From the NCBI GenBank assembly GCA_005502775.1, contig SCNI01000027.1, forward strand, positions 1 to 51,810: a stretch of 51,810 bases of DNA, given 5' to 3'. A program made the position numbers and the translations under genes. Below, one piece after another: positions 8,134 to 16,814 of the stretch (position 1 is its first letter; every line of letters starts with the position of its first letter). The notes under the pieces were generated by a model, which searched no databases, was not told the DNA's origin, and worked only from the letters and a program-made list of their open reading frames with translations. The DNA is from Microbacteriaceae bacterium 3FA27C10 (lineage in GTDB: Bacteria > Actinomycetota > Actinomycetes > Actinomycetales > Microbacteriaceae).

Positions 8134-8852
8134 CAGTCGACCTTCGCGAGGCGCGCCGAGGCGTGGGTGCGCAAGCTCTGACCGAGCGCCGCGATGTCCC
8201 AGGCCCAGAGCAGGTGGTTGTCGACGAGACCGTAGATGCGGGTGGCCGCGGTGTACTCCTTCGCCGAGCGCGAGCGCACGACGGCGTCGGTGGCGAGGTC
8301 TATGCGGGGGCCCTTGACCTGACCGAGGTAGAGCTCGCTGATGCCGCTCGGGTGCACGATCGACACCTCGATGTCGAAACCCTCGGCGGAATTGCGCAGG
8401 GTCTCGACCGACTGCGCCGTATTGAAGGGGCGCGGGCCGACGCCGGGCAGCAGGCCAGGGCCCGCGTCGCCCTCGATGTGCAGGCGGCTGAGGCGCCAGA
8501 ATCCCGTCTCGGCCGTGAGCGGGGTGGGCGCGCCGGTGTTGGCGTCCTGGTCGGCGGCGTCGGCGTCTGCCCCGGTGGACCCGTCATCCGGCTCGCCGGT
8601 GCCGGCCACCGCTCCGCGGGCAAGGATCTCGGCCGGGTCGGCGGGCGCCGGGCCGTCGCCGAGCAGCCAGGTGTAGGAGCTGTAGTTCAGGTACGGCAAC
8701 CCGTCATGGCTGAAGCTGACTCTCTGGCCGAACTCGCGCGAGACGTTCTCGTCGCCGATCGTGTAGTCGATGACGCCCGTGCCCTCCCACACGCCGATCA
8801 GCCACGAGAGCGGCACGAGTTCGGCGGGAAGGTCGGTGGGGATCTCGATCAC
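8133..8852 (-). CDS. Nitrobindin-like heme-binding beta-barrel protein (FABP family)
   Basis: This protein of about 239 residues belongs to the actinobacterial FABP/nitrobindin family. The N-terminal GxWxGxG motif appears as GVWEGTG. The C-terminal His expected to bind heme iron lies in LRTHASARLAKVD. A Pro/Ala/Asp-rich insertion of about 50 residues (ILARGAVAGTGEPDDGS onward) interrupts the barrel and is unusual in length. The GTG at 8852 begins VIEIPTDLP, the usual family start, and the frame further upstream overlaps the small membrane gene. Members bind heme and react with nitric oxide or peroxynitrite. Confidence 0.85.
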   Translation of the reverse strand: MIEIPTDLPAELVPLSWLIGVWEGTGVIDYTIGDENVSREFGQRVSFSHDGLPYLNYSSYTWLLGDGPAPADPAEILARGAVAGTGEPDDGSTGADADAADQDANTGAPTPLTAETGFWRLSRLHIEGDAGPGLLPGVGPRPFNTAQSVETLRNSAEGFDIEVSIVHPSGISELYLGQVKGPRIDLATDAVVRSRSAKEYTAATRIYGLVDNHLLWAWDIAALGQSLRTHASARLAKVD

Positions 8853-8862
8853 AGCGGCGAAC

Positions 8863-8979
8863 TCAGCGCTGGCCGCGGAAGAGCTTGTAGATGACGACCC
8901 CCGCGGTCCAGGCGATGGCGAGGCTCGCAAGCCCGAGAAGGCCGATGAACAGGAGTTCTAGCGCGACGTAGGATTGCAT
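8863..8979 (-). CDS. 38-residue single-pass membrane peptide
   Basis: This short gene begins MQSYVALELLFIGLLGLASL. A hydrophobic helix runs to about residue 30 and the tail YKLFRGQR is positively charged. The layout therefore has the N-terminus outside or in the membrane and a basic cytoplasmic end. Its ATG lies 3 bases after the stop of the upstream three-helix membrane gene. Its stop is 10 bases before the nitrobindin-like GTG, so it fits exactly as one cistron of the operon. The function is unknown. Confidence 0.7.
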   Translation of the reverse strand: MQSYVALELLFIGLLGLASLAIAWTAGVVIYKLFRGQR

Positions 8980-8982
8980 GCT

Positions 8983-9261
8983 CTACAGCTTAGCGCCCGC
9001 GGCGAACGCGAGCGGGGCGAGCACCACCGTGGCCAGCGCCAGGATGACGACCGTGCCACCCAGGCTCGCCGAGACGCGGTTCACGTAGCCCTTGCGCACG
9101 GGCACCAGCATCTGGATGCCGAAGGTCACCAGCAGGGCCAGCCCCAGGATGACGGGCATGAACACCAGGTAGCTCCCCGGTGAGACGAAGACGCCCACGG
9201 CGATCACGGCGAGCACGGCCAGGATCCAGACCGGGACTACGCTTCTCATGAGCAGACTCAT
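8983..9261 (-). CDS. Small three-helix membrane protein
   Basis: This protein of about 92 residues is predicted to span the membrane three times: VPVWILAVLAVIAVGVFVS, a second run around FMPVILGLALLVTFGIQML, and a third near the C-terminus. A basic loop (PVRKGYVNRV) lies between helices two and three. The start is ATG 9261 (MSLLMRS). ATG 9249 is an in-frame alternative. It is the first gene of the minus-strand run that continues with the 38-residue peptide, nitrobindin-like, ygfZ and FUSC genes, and it diverges from the glnR-like gene. No family function is known to me. Confidence 0.7.
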   Translation of the reverse strand: MSLLMRSVVPVWILAVLAVIAVGVFVSPGSYLVFMPVILGLALLVTFGIQMLVPVRKGYVNRVSASLGGTVVILALATVVLAPLAFAAGAKL

Positions 9262-9315
9262 ACCCGCCATTCTGCCCGATAGGATGTACCGCAGGCGTTC
9301 TCTGGAGGAACTTAC

Positions 9316-10008
9316 GTGGCGCAGTTGTTGATACTGACCTCTGCGGTCGACCGAGAGGTGTTGCCCGCACTGTCTCTGCTCAGCCACCGCACGCGTCAGA
9401 TCCCTGCCGAGCCCTCCCAGTTGGTGAACACCCCCAACAGCGATCTCATCTTCGTCGACGCCCGGCACGACCTCGCCTCGGCCCGCTCGCTCTGCAAGAT
9501 CCTCAGCACCACCGGCATCGGTGTTCCCGTCGTGCTCATCCTCACCGAGGGCGGGCTCACCGCCGTCAGCGCCGAGTGGGGGGCGGCGGATGTCGTGCTC
9601 GAGTCGGCGGGGCCGGCCGAGGTCGACACGCGCATCCGGCTCGCCATCGGGCGCCAGGTGCAAGACCAGTCGACCTCGAAGATCCAGGCCTCCGGCGTCG
9701 TCATCGACGAGGCCAGCTACTCGGCCCGGGTGCACGGCCGCCCGCTCGACCTCACCTTCAAGGAGTTCGAGCTGCTGCGGTTCTTCGCCATGCATCCCTC
9801 GCGCGTGTTCACCCGCGAGCAGCTGCTCAGTGAGGTGTGGGGCTACGACTACTTCGGCGGCACCCGCACGGTCGACGTGCACGTGCGGCGGCTGCGCGCC
9901 AAACTGGGCGACCTCGAATCGTTGATCGGCACCGTGCGCAACGTGGGGTACCGCTTCAACTTCTTCGAGGACGACAATGAGCGACTCGCTCACACTCTCG
10001 GTCAGTAG
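9316..10008 (+). CDS. glnR: GlnR-like orphan winged-helix response regulator
   Basis: This 230-residue OmpR-type regulator has an atypical receiver. D48 (FVDARHD) is kept, but the N-terminal acidic pair and the conserved Lys are missing (VVLESAGP where KP is expected). It is probably controlled without phosphorylation. The winged helix spans about 130-220 ([12 protein letters not shown] to VRNVGYRF). Both the atypical receiver and the following mshD gene match GlnR of mycobacteria, the global nitrogen regulator. GTG 9316 has GGAGG 7 bases upstream. It overlaps mshD by 32 bases. The GlnR name rests on synteny and receiver features. Confidence 0.75.
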   Translation: MAQLLILTSAVDREVLPALSLLSHRTRQIPAEPSQLVNTPNSDLIFVDARHDLASARSLCKILSTTGIGVPVVLILTEGGLTAVSAEWGAADVVLESAGPAEVDTRIRLAIGRQVQDQSTSKIQASGVVIDEASYSARVHGRPLDLTFKEFELLRFFAMHPSRVFTREQLLSEVWGYDYFGGTRTVDVHVRRLRAKLGDLESLIGTVRNVGYRFNFFEDDNERLAHTLGQ

Positions 10009-10870
10009 CCCCGACGAGGCGCGCGAGCCCTTCCTGCGGCTCGTGGCGAGAGCCGCACTGGTCGACGGTCAGCCGCCGTTCAACGACCAGGCGCTCGTGG
10101 ACATCGGCAAGGGCACACGCTCACTGCTGCTCGCCGAGCGCACCTCCACCGTCGTGGGGGCCGCCATCGTGGGGCAGGGCGAGCTCGAGTTCGTGATCGA
10201 CCCGGAGTGGCGCGAGGAGGGCCTCGGTCGGCAGCTGCTCGAGATCCTGCTCCGGAACTCGGAACCCGGGCTGCTCGCCTGGGCCCACGGCGACCATCCG
10301 GCCAGCCGCCGACTGGCCGCGAGCCACGGCTTCCGGGCCGTGCGCACCCTGCTGCAGCTGCGCCGCGAACTGGCCGCCTCGGCCGGCCCCGGCACCGAGC
10401 TCCCGCCCGGCATCAGCCTCTCCACCTTCCGCGGCGGAGCGGACGTCGACGACTGGGTCGAGCTGAACGCCCGCGTCTTCGCCGACCACGCCGAGCAGGG
10501 CGGGATGACCGCCGAAGACCTGCGCTTCCGCATGTCGGAGGCGTGGTTCGAGCCCGACGACTTCCTGCTGCTGCGCGACACCGAGGGCCGCATGATCGGG
10601 TACAACTGGCTGAAGATCGAGCCCGACGACGACCGCGTGGGCGAGATCTACGTGGTGGGCGTCGACGAGGCGCACGCCGGCCAGGGCCTCGGCCGGTTCC
10701 TGATGAACCGCGGGCTCGCGCGGCTGATCGAGCGCGGCTGCGCGCAGGCGGCGCTCTACGTCGACGGGGAGAACACCCGTGCGGTGGCGCTCTACCGCTC
10801 GCTCGGCTTCACCGACCACACCATCGACGTGCAGTACCGTCAGGTGCTCACCGGGCGGCCACGCGACTGA
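9977..10870 (+). CDS. mshD: Mycothiol synthase MshD
   Basis: This 297-residue protein has two tandem GNAT acetyltransferase folds. The C-terminal one carries the acetyl-CoA loop [15 protein letters not shown], and the N-terminal one has the weaker [13 protein letters not shown]. MshD performs the last step of mycothiol synthesis, acetylating Cys-GlcN-inositol, and is restricted to Actinobacteria. The length fits the family. The gene overlaps the end of the glnR-like gene by 32 bases, as part of a two-gene unit also seen in mycobacteria. Confidence 0.92.
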   Translation: MSDSLTLSVSSPDEAREPFLRLVARAALVDGQPPFNDQALVDIGKGTRSLLLAERTSTVVGAAIVGQGELEFVIDPEWREEGLGRQLLEILLRNSEPGLLAWAHGDHPASRRLAASHGFRAVRTLLQLRRELAASAGPGTELPPGISLSTFRGGADVDDWVELNARVFADHAEQGGMTAEDLRFRMSEAWFEPDDFLLLRDTEGRMIGYNWLKIEPDDDRVGEIYVVGVDEAHAGQGLGRFLMNRGLARLIERGCAQAALYVDGENTRAVALYRSLGFTDHTIDVQYRQVLTGRPRD

Positions 10871-10910
10871 GGTATCCTCGACGGCATCCGCCTGAACGAA
10901 GGAGTGCCGG

Positions 10911-13037
10911 ATGCGCGTGCGCCAGAGCCCCCGCAAGGCCGCCGTCTCGGCGCTGCTCGCCGGCGCGGTCATGCTCTCCGCGCTCGTCGCGGCGCCGGCC
11001 GTGGCCGCACCGTCGGCCCCCATCCCCTCGGCCTCCGCCGACACCGCGGCCGCCTACTCCCGCTGGAAGGCAGACTATCTCGTAGCCGGCTGCGGGACGG
11101 GCCGCTACTACGTCGACGCCTCGACCGCGACCTCGTCGATGGTGGTCTCCGAGGGCCAGGGCTACGGGATGCTCGTCACAGCTCTCATGGCCCCCTCCGA
11201 CTCCGCCGCCCGCACCACTTTCGACGGCCTCTACGCCTACGTGCGCGACCACCCGAGCGAGACCGATCCGGCGCTCATGGCCTGGCATCAGAACGCGAAC
11301 TGCGCGAGCATCCCCGGAGACGCCTCCTCGGCGAGCGACGGCGACCTCGACATCGCCTTCGCCCTCCTGCTCGCCGACGAGCAGTGGGGCTCGGCGGGAG
11401 CCGTCGACTACCACGCCGCCGCCCTCGAGCTGATCGCCGCGATCGGCCGCAGCGAGATCAACAGCCAGACGCACCTGCCCCTGCTCGGCGACTGGGCGGG
11501 CACGAACAGCTCCTACCGCTTCGGAACCCGCACCTCCGACCTGATGATCGACCACTTCCGCGCCGTCGGCCAGGCCACGGGCGACCCTCTGTGGAAGCAG
11601 GTGGTCACCGCCTCGAGCTCGCTCGTCACGACGATGCAGGCGAGCTGGGCGCCGGGCACCGGCCTCCTCCCCGATTTCGTGGTGGGCACGGATGCGACGC
11701 CCCGGCCCGCGCCCACCGGCTACCTCGAGTCGCCGAACGACGGCGACTTCTCGTGGAACGCGTGCCGCACGCCCTGGCGGCTCGCCGCATCCGCGCTCAC
11801 CGACCCCGGCGACGCCGCCTCCCGCCAGGCGGCGCTCACGATGGCGGCCTGGGCCGCGGGCACGACCGGAGGCGACCCCGCGGCGCTGCGCGCGGGTTAC
11901 CGCCTCAACGGCACGGAGCTCGTCGCCTACGGCGCCCCGGCCTTCCTCGCGCCGATGGTGACGGCGGCCTCGCTCGACGCAGGCGCGCATCCGGCGCTCA
12001 CCGCGTTCACGAACGCGGGGTGGGCGGCCCTGCGGAGCGCGCCCGTGGCCGGCTACTACTCCGACTCGCTCCGGCTGCTCGGCATGATGCTCGTGGCGGG
12101 CGACTACCGTGCGCCGCTCCCGCACCCGGCGCCGTCGTTCCAGCGCCTCGCCGGCGCCGACCGCTTCGAGGTGTCGGCGGCGATCTCGGCGGCGACCTTC
12201 CCGCCAGGAGCGGCCACGGCGTACGTCGCGTCGGGCGAGGTGTTCCCCGACGCCCTCTCCGCTTCGGCCGCGGCCGGCGCAGAGGGGAGCCCCGTGCTGC
12301 TCGTCACGAAGGGCGCCGTTCCCCCGTCGGTCGCGAGCGAGCTCGGACGCCTGCATCCGCAGCGCATCGTCGTGCTGGGCGGCCCGAACACCGTCGGCGA
12401 CGGGGTGATCGCCGCGCTGGGGGCCTACTCGGACACGGTGAGCCGCCTGGGAGGCGCTGACCGCTTCGCGCTCTCGGCCGCCATCTCGGCCTCGGTCTTC
12501 TCGCCAGGGCGCCCGGTGGCCTACGTCGCCTCCGGCGAGGTGTTCACGGATGCCCTGGCCGGCTCCCCGGCGGCGGGCCTGGCCGGCGGCCCCATGCTGC
12601 TCACCCGCAGGGACGGCGTGCCCTCGGCCGTCGCGGCCGAGCTGCGACGGCTCGCCCCTGCACGCATCGTGCTGCTCGGCGGCGTCAACACGGTCTCCGT
12701 GGCGACGCAGACGGAGCTGGCCGCGATCGCCCCGGTCGAGCGGGTGGCCGGCGCCGATCGTTTCGCCGTGGCCGCGTCGATCTCGGCCGGGGCCTTCGCC
12801 ACCGGCTCACGAACCGTCTACATCGCGTCGGGCGAGAAGTTCCCCGATGCGCTCTCGGGGGCCGCGGCCGCCATCCGCGACCGCGCCCCGGTGCTGCTCG
12901 TGACCCGGGACACCCTGCCCGCCACGATCGCCGCCGAGCTGGCACGGCTGCAGCCTTCGGCCGTCGTGGTGCTCGGCGGCACGGCCTCGGTCTCCGACGC
13001 GGTCGCCGGCGCGGTGGCCGGCTACCTTCCGGGGTGA
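10911..13037 (+). CDS. Secreted GH8 glycosidase with three CW_binding_2 repeats
   Basis: This 708-residue protein has a signal peptide (residues 1-36, Ala-rich, cleavage after AVAA). A family 8 glycoside hydrolase domain spans about 40-400. The catalytic acid is E81 in SEGQGYGM, and the base lies in the SDGDLDIAFALL region (D143/D145). GH8 enzymes cut beta-1,4 glucans, xylan or chitosan, and the substrate here is not resolved. Three repeats of about 95-100 residues follow from about 408, each opening RLAGADRF, RLGGADRF or RVAGADRF. They match the cell-wall-binding repeat type 2. AAGGAG lies 6 bases before the ATG. The fusion suggests an enzyme held on the producer's own wall. Confidence 0.85.
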   Translation: MRVRQSPRKAAVSALLAGAVMLSALVAAPAVAAPSAPIPSASADTAAAYSRWKADYLVAGCGTGRYYVDASTATSSMVVSEGQGYGMLVTALMAPSDSAARTTFDGLYAYVRDHPSETDPALMAWHQNANCASIPGDASSASDGDLDIAFALLLADEQWGSAGAVDYHAAALELIAAIGRSEINSQTHLPLLGDWAGTNSSYRFGTRTSDLMIDHFRAVGQATGDPLWKQVVTASSSLVTTMQASWAPGTGLLPDFVVGTDATPRPAPTGYLESPNDGDFSWNACRTPWRLAASALTDPGDAASRQAALTMAAWAAGTTGGDPAALRAGYRLNGTELVAYGAPAFLAPMVTAASLDAGAHPALTAFTNAGWAALRSAPVAGYYSDSLRLLGMMLVAGDYRAPLPHPAPSFQRLAGADRFEVSAAISAATFPPGAATAYVASGEVFPDALSASAAAGAEGSPVLLVTKGAVPPSVASELGRLHPQRIVVLGGPNTVGDGVIAALGAYSDTVSRLGGADRFALSAAISASVFSPGRPVAYVASGEVFTDALAGSPAAGLAGGPMLLTRRDGVPSAVAAELRRLAPARIVLLGGVNTVSVATQTELAAIAPVERVAGADRFAVAASISAGAFATGSRTVYIASGEKFPDALSGAAAAIRDRAPVLLVTRDTLPATIAAELARLQPSAVVVLGGTASVSDAVAGAVAGYLPG

Positions 13038-13073
13038 GAGCCCTGCGCCGTGACGGCCCTCTGCGGCAGCGGA

Positions 13074-13391
13074 TCAGGCCGTGCGCCGGGGCGCCGGCTG
13101 CGCCTCGCGGGCCCGGATGAGGTCGCCCGCCGTCACGCCGTGCGTCCGTTCGGGCAGCATGTCGGCCGTCATCCCCTGCAGCAGCACGCCCGGGTCGAGT
13201 TCGAGCGCGCTCGCGATGCGCACGATCGTGTCGAGGTTCGGATTGGCCTGCCCGCGCTCGATGCGCCCCAGGTTCGTGAAATGCAGTGACGCCAGGTCGG
13301 CGAGATCCATCTGGCTGAGCGCGAAGCGCTGACGCTCGTTCCGGATGCGCGCGCCCAGCAATCGCGCGGCGGCGGAATCGAGAGGGCTCAC
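13074..13391 (-). CDS. XRE-family helix-turn-helix regulator
   Basis: This small protein of 105 residues has a Cro/C1-type HTH at about 12-67. LGARIRNERQRFALSQMDLADLASLHFTN contains the scaffold, and GRIERGQANPNLDTIVRIA the recognition helix and following turn. There is a short tail without a known ligand domain. It starts at GTG 13391. It is convergent with the GH8 gene and divergent from ppk1. It could control either neighbour, but no operator was identified. Confidence 0.8.
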   Translation of the reverse strand: MSPLDSAAARLLGARIRNERQRFALSQMDLADLASLHFTNLGRIERGQANPNLDTIVRIASALELDPGVLLQGMTADMLPERTHGVTAGDLIRAREAQPAPRRTA

Positions 13392-13524
13392 ATCTCATGC
13401 TCACGTGCCGCACGTCCCGGCCACCAGAGCGCTCGGAGTGCATGTGTTCATGCCACACGCGATTCCGTGGTCCGATCGCCGGAGGCGATGTTCTCCCGAC
13501 TCCCGCAAGTGACATGATGGCTGC

Positions 13525-15705
13525 ATGGACGACGACATGATCTCGCTCGATGCCGGCGTCGTCACGGACTTCGACGACGACTACGACGAGCTGACCGTGA
13601 CGACCGATGGCCCGCCGCTGCCGGAGGGCCGTTATCTCGACCGCGAGCTGAGCTGGCTCGCCTTCAACACCCGCGTGCTCGAGCTCGCCGAAGACCCGGC
13701 CCTGCCGGTGCTCGAACGCGCGAACTTCCTCGCGATCTTCGCCTCGAACCTCGACGAGTTCTTCATGGTGCGCGTCGCCGGACTCAAGCGGCGCATCCTC
13801 ACCGACCTCGCCGTGCCCACCAACGTCGGCCGCCGGCCCACGGATGTGCTCGAAGACATCTCCGTGAAGGCCCACGAGCTGCAGGCCCGCCACGCCGCGG
13901 CCTACAAAGACCTCGTGCGCCCCGCCCTCGCGAGCGAGGGCATCCGCATCGTCACCTGGGCCGAGCTCGACGACGCCGACCGGGTGAACCTGCACGACAT
14001 CTTCTCCTCGCAGATCTTCCCGGTGCTCATGCCGCTCGCGGTCGACCCCGCGCATCCGTTCCCGTACATCTCAGGGCTCTCGCTCAACCTCTCGGTGCGC
14101 GTGCGCAACTCGAAGACCGGCAAGGAGGAGTTCGCGCGCCTCAAGGTGCCGCAGGTGCTCAACCGCTTCATCCGCGTCGACCAGCGCGAGAGCGCCAACG
14201 AGCTGCGGTTCATCCCGCTCGAGGACCTCATCGCCAACCACCTCGGCGACCTCTTCCCGGGCATGGAGATCGTGGAGCACCACGTGTTCCGGGTCACCCG
14301 CAACGAAGACGTCGAGGTCGAGGAGGACGAGACCGAGAACCTGCTGCAGGCGCTCGAGAAGGAGCTGCTGCGCCGCCGCTTCGGCCCGCCCATCCGCCTC
14401 GAGATCACCGACGACATGGACCCGGTGACCCTCGAGCTGATCGTGCGCGAGCTCGACATCACGGAGCAGGAGGTCTACCGCCTGCCGGCGCCGCTCGACC
14501 TGGGCGGCCTGTTCGACCTCACGCGCATCCCGCGGCCCGACCTGAAGTACCCCAAGCACGTGCCCACCACGGCCGCCGCACTGCTGCCCCCGGAGCCCAA
14601 CGCGAAACCCGACATCTTCAAGGCCATCTCGCGCGGCGACATCCTGCTGCACCACCCCTACGAGTCGTTCGCCACGAGCGTGCAGGCCTTCCTCGAGCAG
14701 GCCGCCGCCGACCCGCACGTGCTCGCCATCAAGCAGACGCTGTACCGCACCTCGGGCGACTCCCCCATCGTGGAGGCGCTCATCGACGCGGCCGAGGCCG
14801 GCAAGCAGGTGCTGGCGCTGGTGGAGATCAAAGCGCGCTTCGACGAGCAGGCCAACATCTCCTGGGCGCGCAAGCTCGAGAAGGCCGGAGTGCACGTGGT
14901 CTACGGACTCGTCGGGCTGAAGACGCACTGCAAGCTCGCCCTCGTCATCCGCCAGGAGAAGGGGCGCCTGAAGAGCTACAGCCACATCGGCACCGGCAAC
15001 TACAACCCCAAGACCTCGCGCATCTACGAAGACCTGGGGCTGCTGACCGCCGACGACCAGGTGGGCAAAGACCTCACCCGCCTGTTCAACGAGCTCTCCG
15101 GCTACGCCATCGAGAAGAAGTTCAAGCGCCTGCTCGTGGCCCCGCTGCACCTGCGCAAGGGGCTGCTCAAGCGCATCGCCGTCGAGGCGGAGAACGCGCG
15201 GGCCGGAAAGCCCTCGGGCATCAAGATCAAGCTCAACTCCATCGTCGACGAGGCCATCATCGACGGCCTCTACCGGGCCAGCCAGGCCGGTGTGCCGATC
15301 GACATCTGGGTGCGCGGCATCTGCGCGATCAAGCCCGGGCAGGAGGGTCTCAGCGAGACCATCCGGGTGCGGTCGATCCTCGGGCGCTACCTCGAGCACT
15401 CGCGCATCTTCTCCTTCGTCAACGACGGCGACCCGCAGGTGTACATCGGCTCGGCCGACATGATGCACCGCAACCTCGACCGCCGCGTCGAGGCGCTCGT
15501 GCGGCTCGTCGAGCCCGACCATCTCAAGGAGATCGAGGGCTTGTTCGACCTCGCCATGTCGGACACCGTCTCCTCCTGGAGCCTCGACGGCTCCGGAGCG
15601 TGGACGCGCAACGACCTGGATGCGCACGGCGCTCACCGGATCGACCTGCAAGACGAGCTGATGCAGCAGATCAGCCGCCGCAAGCGACCCGGAACGACGC
15701 GGTGA
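13525..15705 (+). CDS. ppk1: Polyphosphate kinase 1
   Basis: This 726-residue PPK1 has the N-terminal helical domain ([15 protein letters not shown]), the head domain and two phospholipase-D-like catalytic domains. The phospho-acceptor His is H487 in [15 protein letters not shown], and the second catalytic His is H648 in MMHRNLDRR. It makes inorganic polyphosphate reversibly from ATP. A CATGAT -10-like box lies 6 bases before the ATG, so the message may be leaderless. Its stop overlaps the following Nudix-phosphatase gene (GTGA). The pairing with a MutT1-like gene occurs in mycobacteria as well. Confidence 0.96.
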   Translation: MDDDMISLDAGVVTDFDDDYDELTVTTDGPPLPEGRYLDRELSWLAFNTRVLELAEDPALPVLERANFLAIFASNLDEFFMVRVAGLKRRILTDLAVPTNVGRRPTDVLEDISVKAHELQARHAAAYKDLVRPALASEGIRIVTWAELDDADRVNLHDIFSSQIFPVLMPLAVDPAHPFPYISGLSLNLSVRVRNSKTGKEEFARLKVPQVLNRFIRVDQRESANELRFIPLEDLIANHLGDLFPGMEIVEHHVFRVTRNEDVEVEEDETENLLQALEKELLRRRFGPPIRLEITDDMDPVTLELIVRELDITEQEVYRLPAPLDLGGLFDLTRIPRPDLKYPKHVPTTAAALLPPEPNAKPDIFKAISRGDILLHHPYESFATSVQAFLEQAAADPHVLAIKQTLYRTSGDSPIVEALIDAAEAGKQVLALVEIKARFDEQANISWARKLEKAGVHVVYGLVGLKTHCKLALVIRQEKGRLKSYSHIGTGNYNPKTSRIYEDLGLLTADDQVGKDLTRLFNELSGYAIEKKFKRLLVAPLHLRKGLLKRIAVEAENARAGKPSGIKIKLNSIVDEAIIDGLYRASQAGVPIDIWVRGICAIKPGQEGLSETIRVRSILGRYLEHSRIFSFVNDGDPQVYIGSADMMHRNLDRRVEALVRLVEPDHLKEIEGLFDLAMSDTVSSWSLDGSGAWTRNDLDAHGAHRIDLQDELMQQISRRKRPGTTR

Positions 15706-16631
15706 CCGTCTTCGCAGCCGGCGCCGTGCTCTGGCGCGTGATCGACGGCAAGACGATGGTGCTCGTCATCCATCGCACCGTGCACCGCGATGTCTCCCTG
15801 CCCAAGGGCAAGGTCGACCCGGGCGAGACGCTGCCCGAGACGGCCGTGCGCGAGATCGCGGAGGAGACCGGCCTCGCTGTCACGCTGGGAATCCCGCTCG
15901 GCACCACCAACTACACGATGCCGAACGGGCGCGAGAAGGTCGTGCACTACTGGGCCGCGGAGGCCACCGACGAGGCCGTCAAGGCCTCGACCTTCCTGCC
16001 CAACGGGGAGGTCGCCGCCCTCGAGTGGCTGCCCGTGAAGAAGGCGATGGCCGCCCTCACCTACGAGCGCGACGCCGAGATCGTCGAGCGCTTCCGGATG
16101 CTCGCCGCCGAGGGCGTGACCCGCACCTTCGCGATCATCGCCCTGCGTCACGCGAAGGCGACTCCGCCGTTCCAGTTCGTCGGCCCCGACGCCGACCGCC
16201 CGATCACCGAGCGCGGGCGCAACGAGGCACGGTCGATCGTGCCCAGCATCACGGCCTTCGGTCCGGAGAAGATCATCAGCTCGACCGCGCGGCGCTGCCG
16301 CCAGACGGTGGAGCCGCTCGCGAAGTCCCTTCGGCTGCCGGTGAAGGCCACCGAGCTGATCAGCCAGGACGCCTTCGAGGCCGGGGACAGCGCCATCCGC
16401 GACGTCGTGGGCAAGCGGGTACGCAAGCGCATCACGACCGTGCTCTGCAGCCACGGACCCGTGCTGCCCGAGATCGTGCGGGAGATCGCCCTGGCGACCG
16501 GCACCGCCCCGGCCGCGACGGTGTCGCGGGCCGGAGACCTGCCCGTCGCCGGTTTCTCGGTTCTTCACCTCTCGGTCGACCGGCCGGGCTCCGGGATCAT
16601 CGCCATCGAGACGCACGTTCCCCACGTCTGA
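15702..16631 (+). CDS. mutT1: Nudix hydrolase fused to SixA-type histidine phosphatase (MutT1-like)
   Basis: This 309-residue two-domain enzyme has an N-terminal Nudix domain with the full box [20 protein letters not shown]. The C-terminal domain is a histidine phosphatase that opens with IIALRHAKA, where the RH motif is the catalytic core. In mycobacterial MutT1 this architecture hydrolyses 8-oxo-(d)GTP and diadenosine polyphosphates, with the phosphatase domain finishing the reaction. GTG 15702 overlaps the ppk1 stop, which implies coupled translation. Its substrate could also be a polyphosphate-linked nucleotide, which would fit ppk1, but that is inference. Confidence 0.88.
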   Translation: MTVFAAGAVLWRVIDGKTMVLVIHRTVHRDVSLPKGKVDPGETLPETAVREIAEETGLAVTLGIPLGTTNYTMPNGREKVVHYWAAEATDEAVKASTFLPNGEVAALEWLPVKKAMAALTYERDAEIVERFRMLAAEGVTRTFAIIALRHAKATPPFQFVGPDADRPITERGRNEARSIVPSITAFGPEKIISSTARRCRQTVEPLAKSLRLPVKATELISQDAFEAGDSAIRDVVGKRVRKRITTVLCSHGPVLPEIVREIALATGTAPAATVSRAGDLPVAGFSVLHLSVDRPGSGIIAIETHVPHV

Positions 16632-16660
16632 GCTCGCGGACGCGCACTTCGGCCCTGGTC

Positions 16661-16730
16661 GTTAACCTGCCGTTCACCTTGGAGCGGGTAGCTCGTTAAA
16701 CGTGCCGCCTAGTGTCGCTGACGGGTCAGC
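16661..16730 (+). promoter_or_regulatory. pstS promoter region with PHO-box-like repeats
   Basis: Two adjoining 11-bp units, GTTAACCTGCC (16661) and GTTCACCTTGG (16672), match the Streptomyces PHO-box repeat pattern well. A weaker GTTAAACGTGC starts at 16695. A TAGTGT -10 lies at 16710-16715. The palindrome GCTGAC-GG-GTCAGC (16717-16730) sits at the expected transcription start. A leader of about 90 bases then reaches pstS. Confidence 0.6.
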
Positions 16731-16814
16731 ACCGACCCGACCCTCGCGCGCCTGTGTCGATCCGTCGAAATTCACTGCGGGCGCCGTGGAAACACCCGAT
16801 TCGAAGGGAACACA

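Noticed and set aside
12146-13030. Threefold similarity in the DNA of the GH8 gene, considered as a DNA repeat.
   Set aside because: The similarity is explained by the three protein cell-wall-binding repeats and has diverged at DNA level.
13446-13500. Possible PHO box before ppk1 (GTTCATGCC and GTTCTCCCG, 44 bases apart).
   Set aside because: The units are isolated, the intervening grid positions do not match, and single GTTC motifs occur elsewhere by chance.
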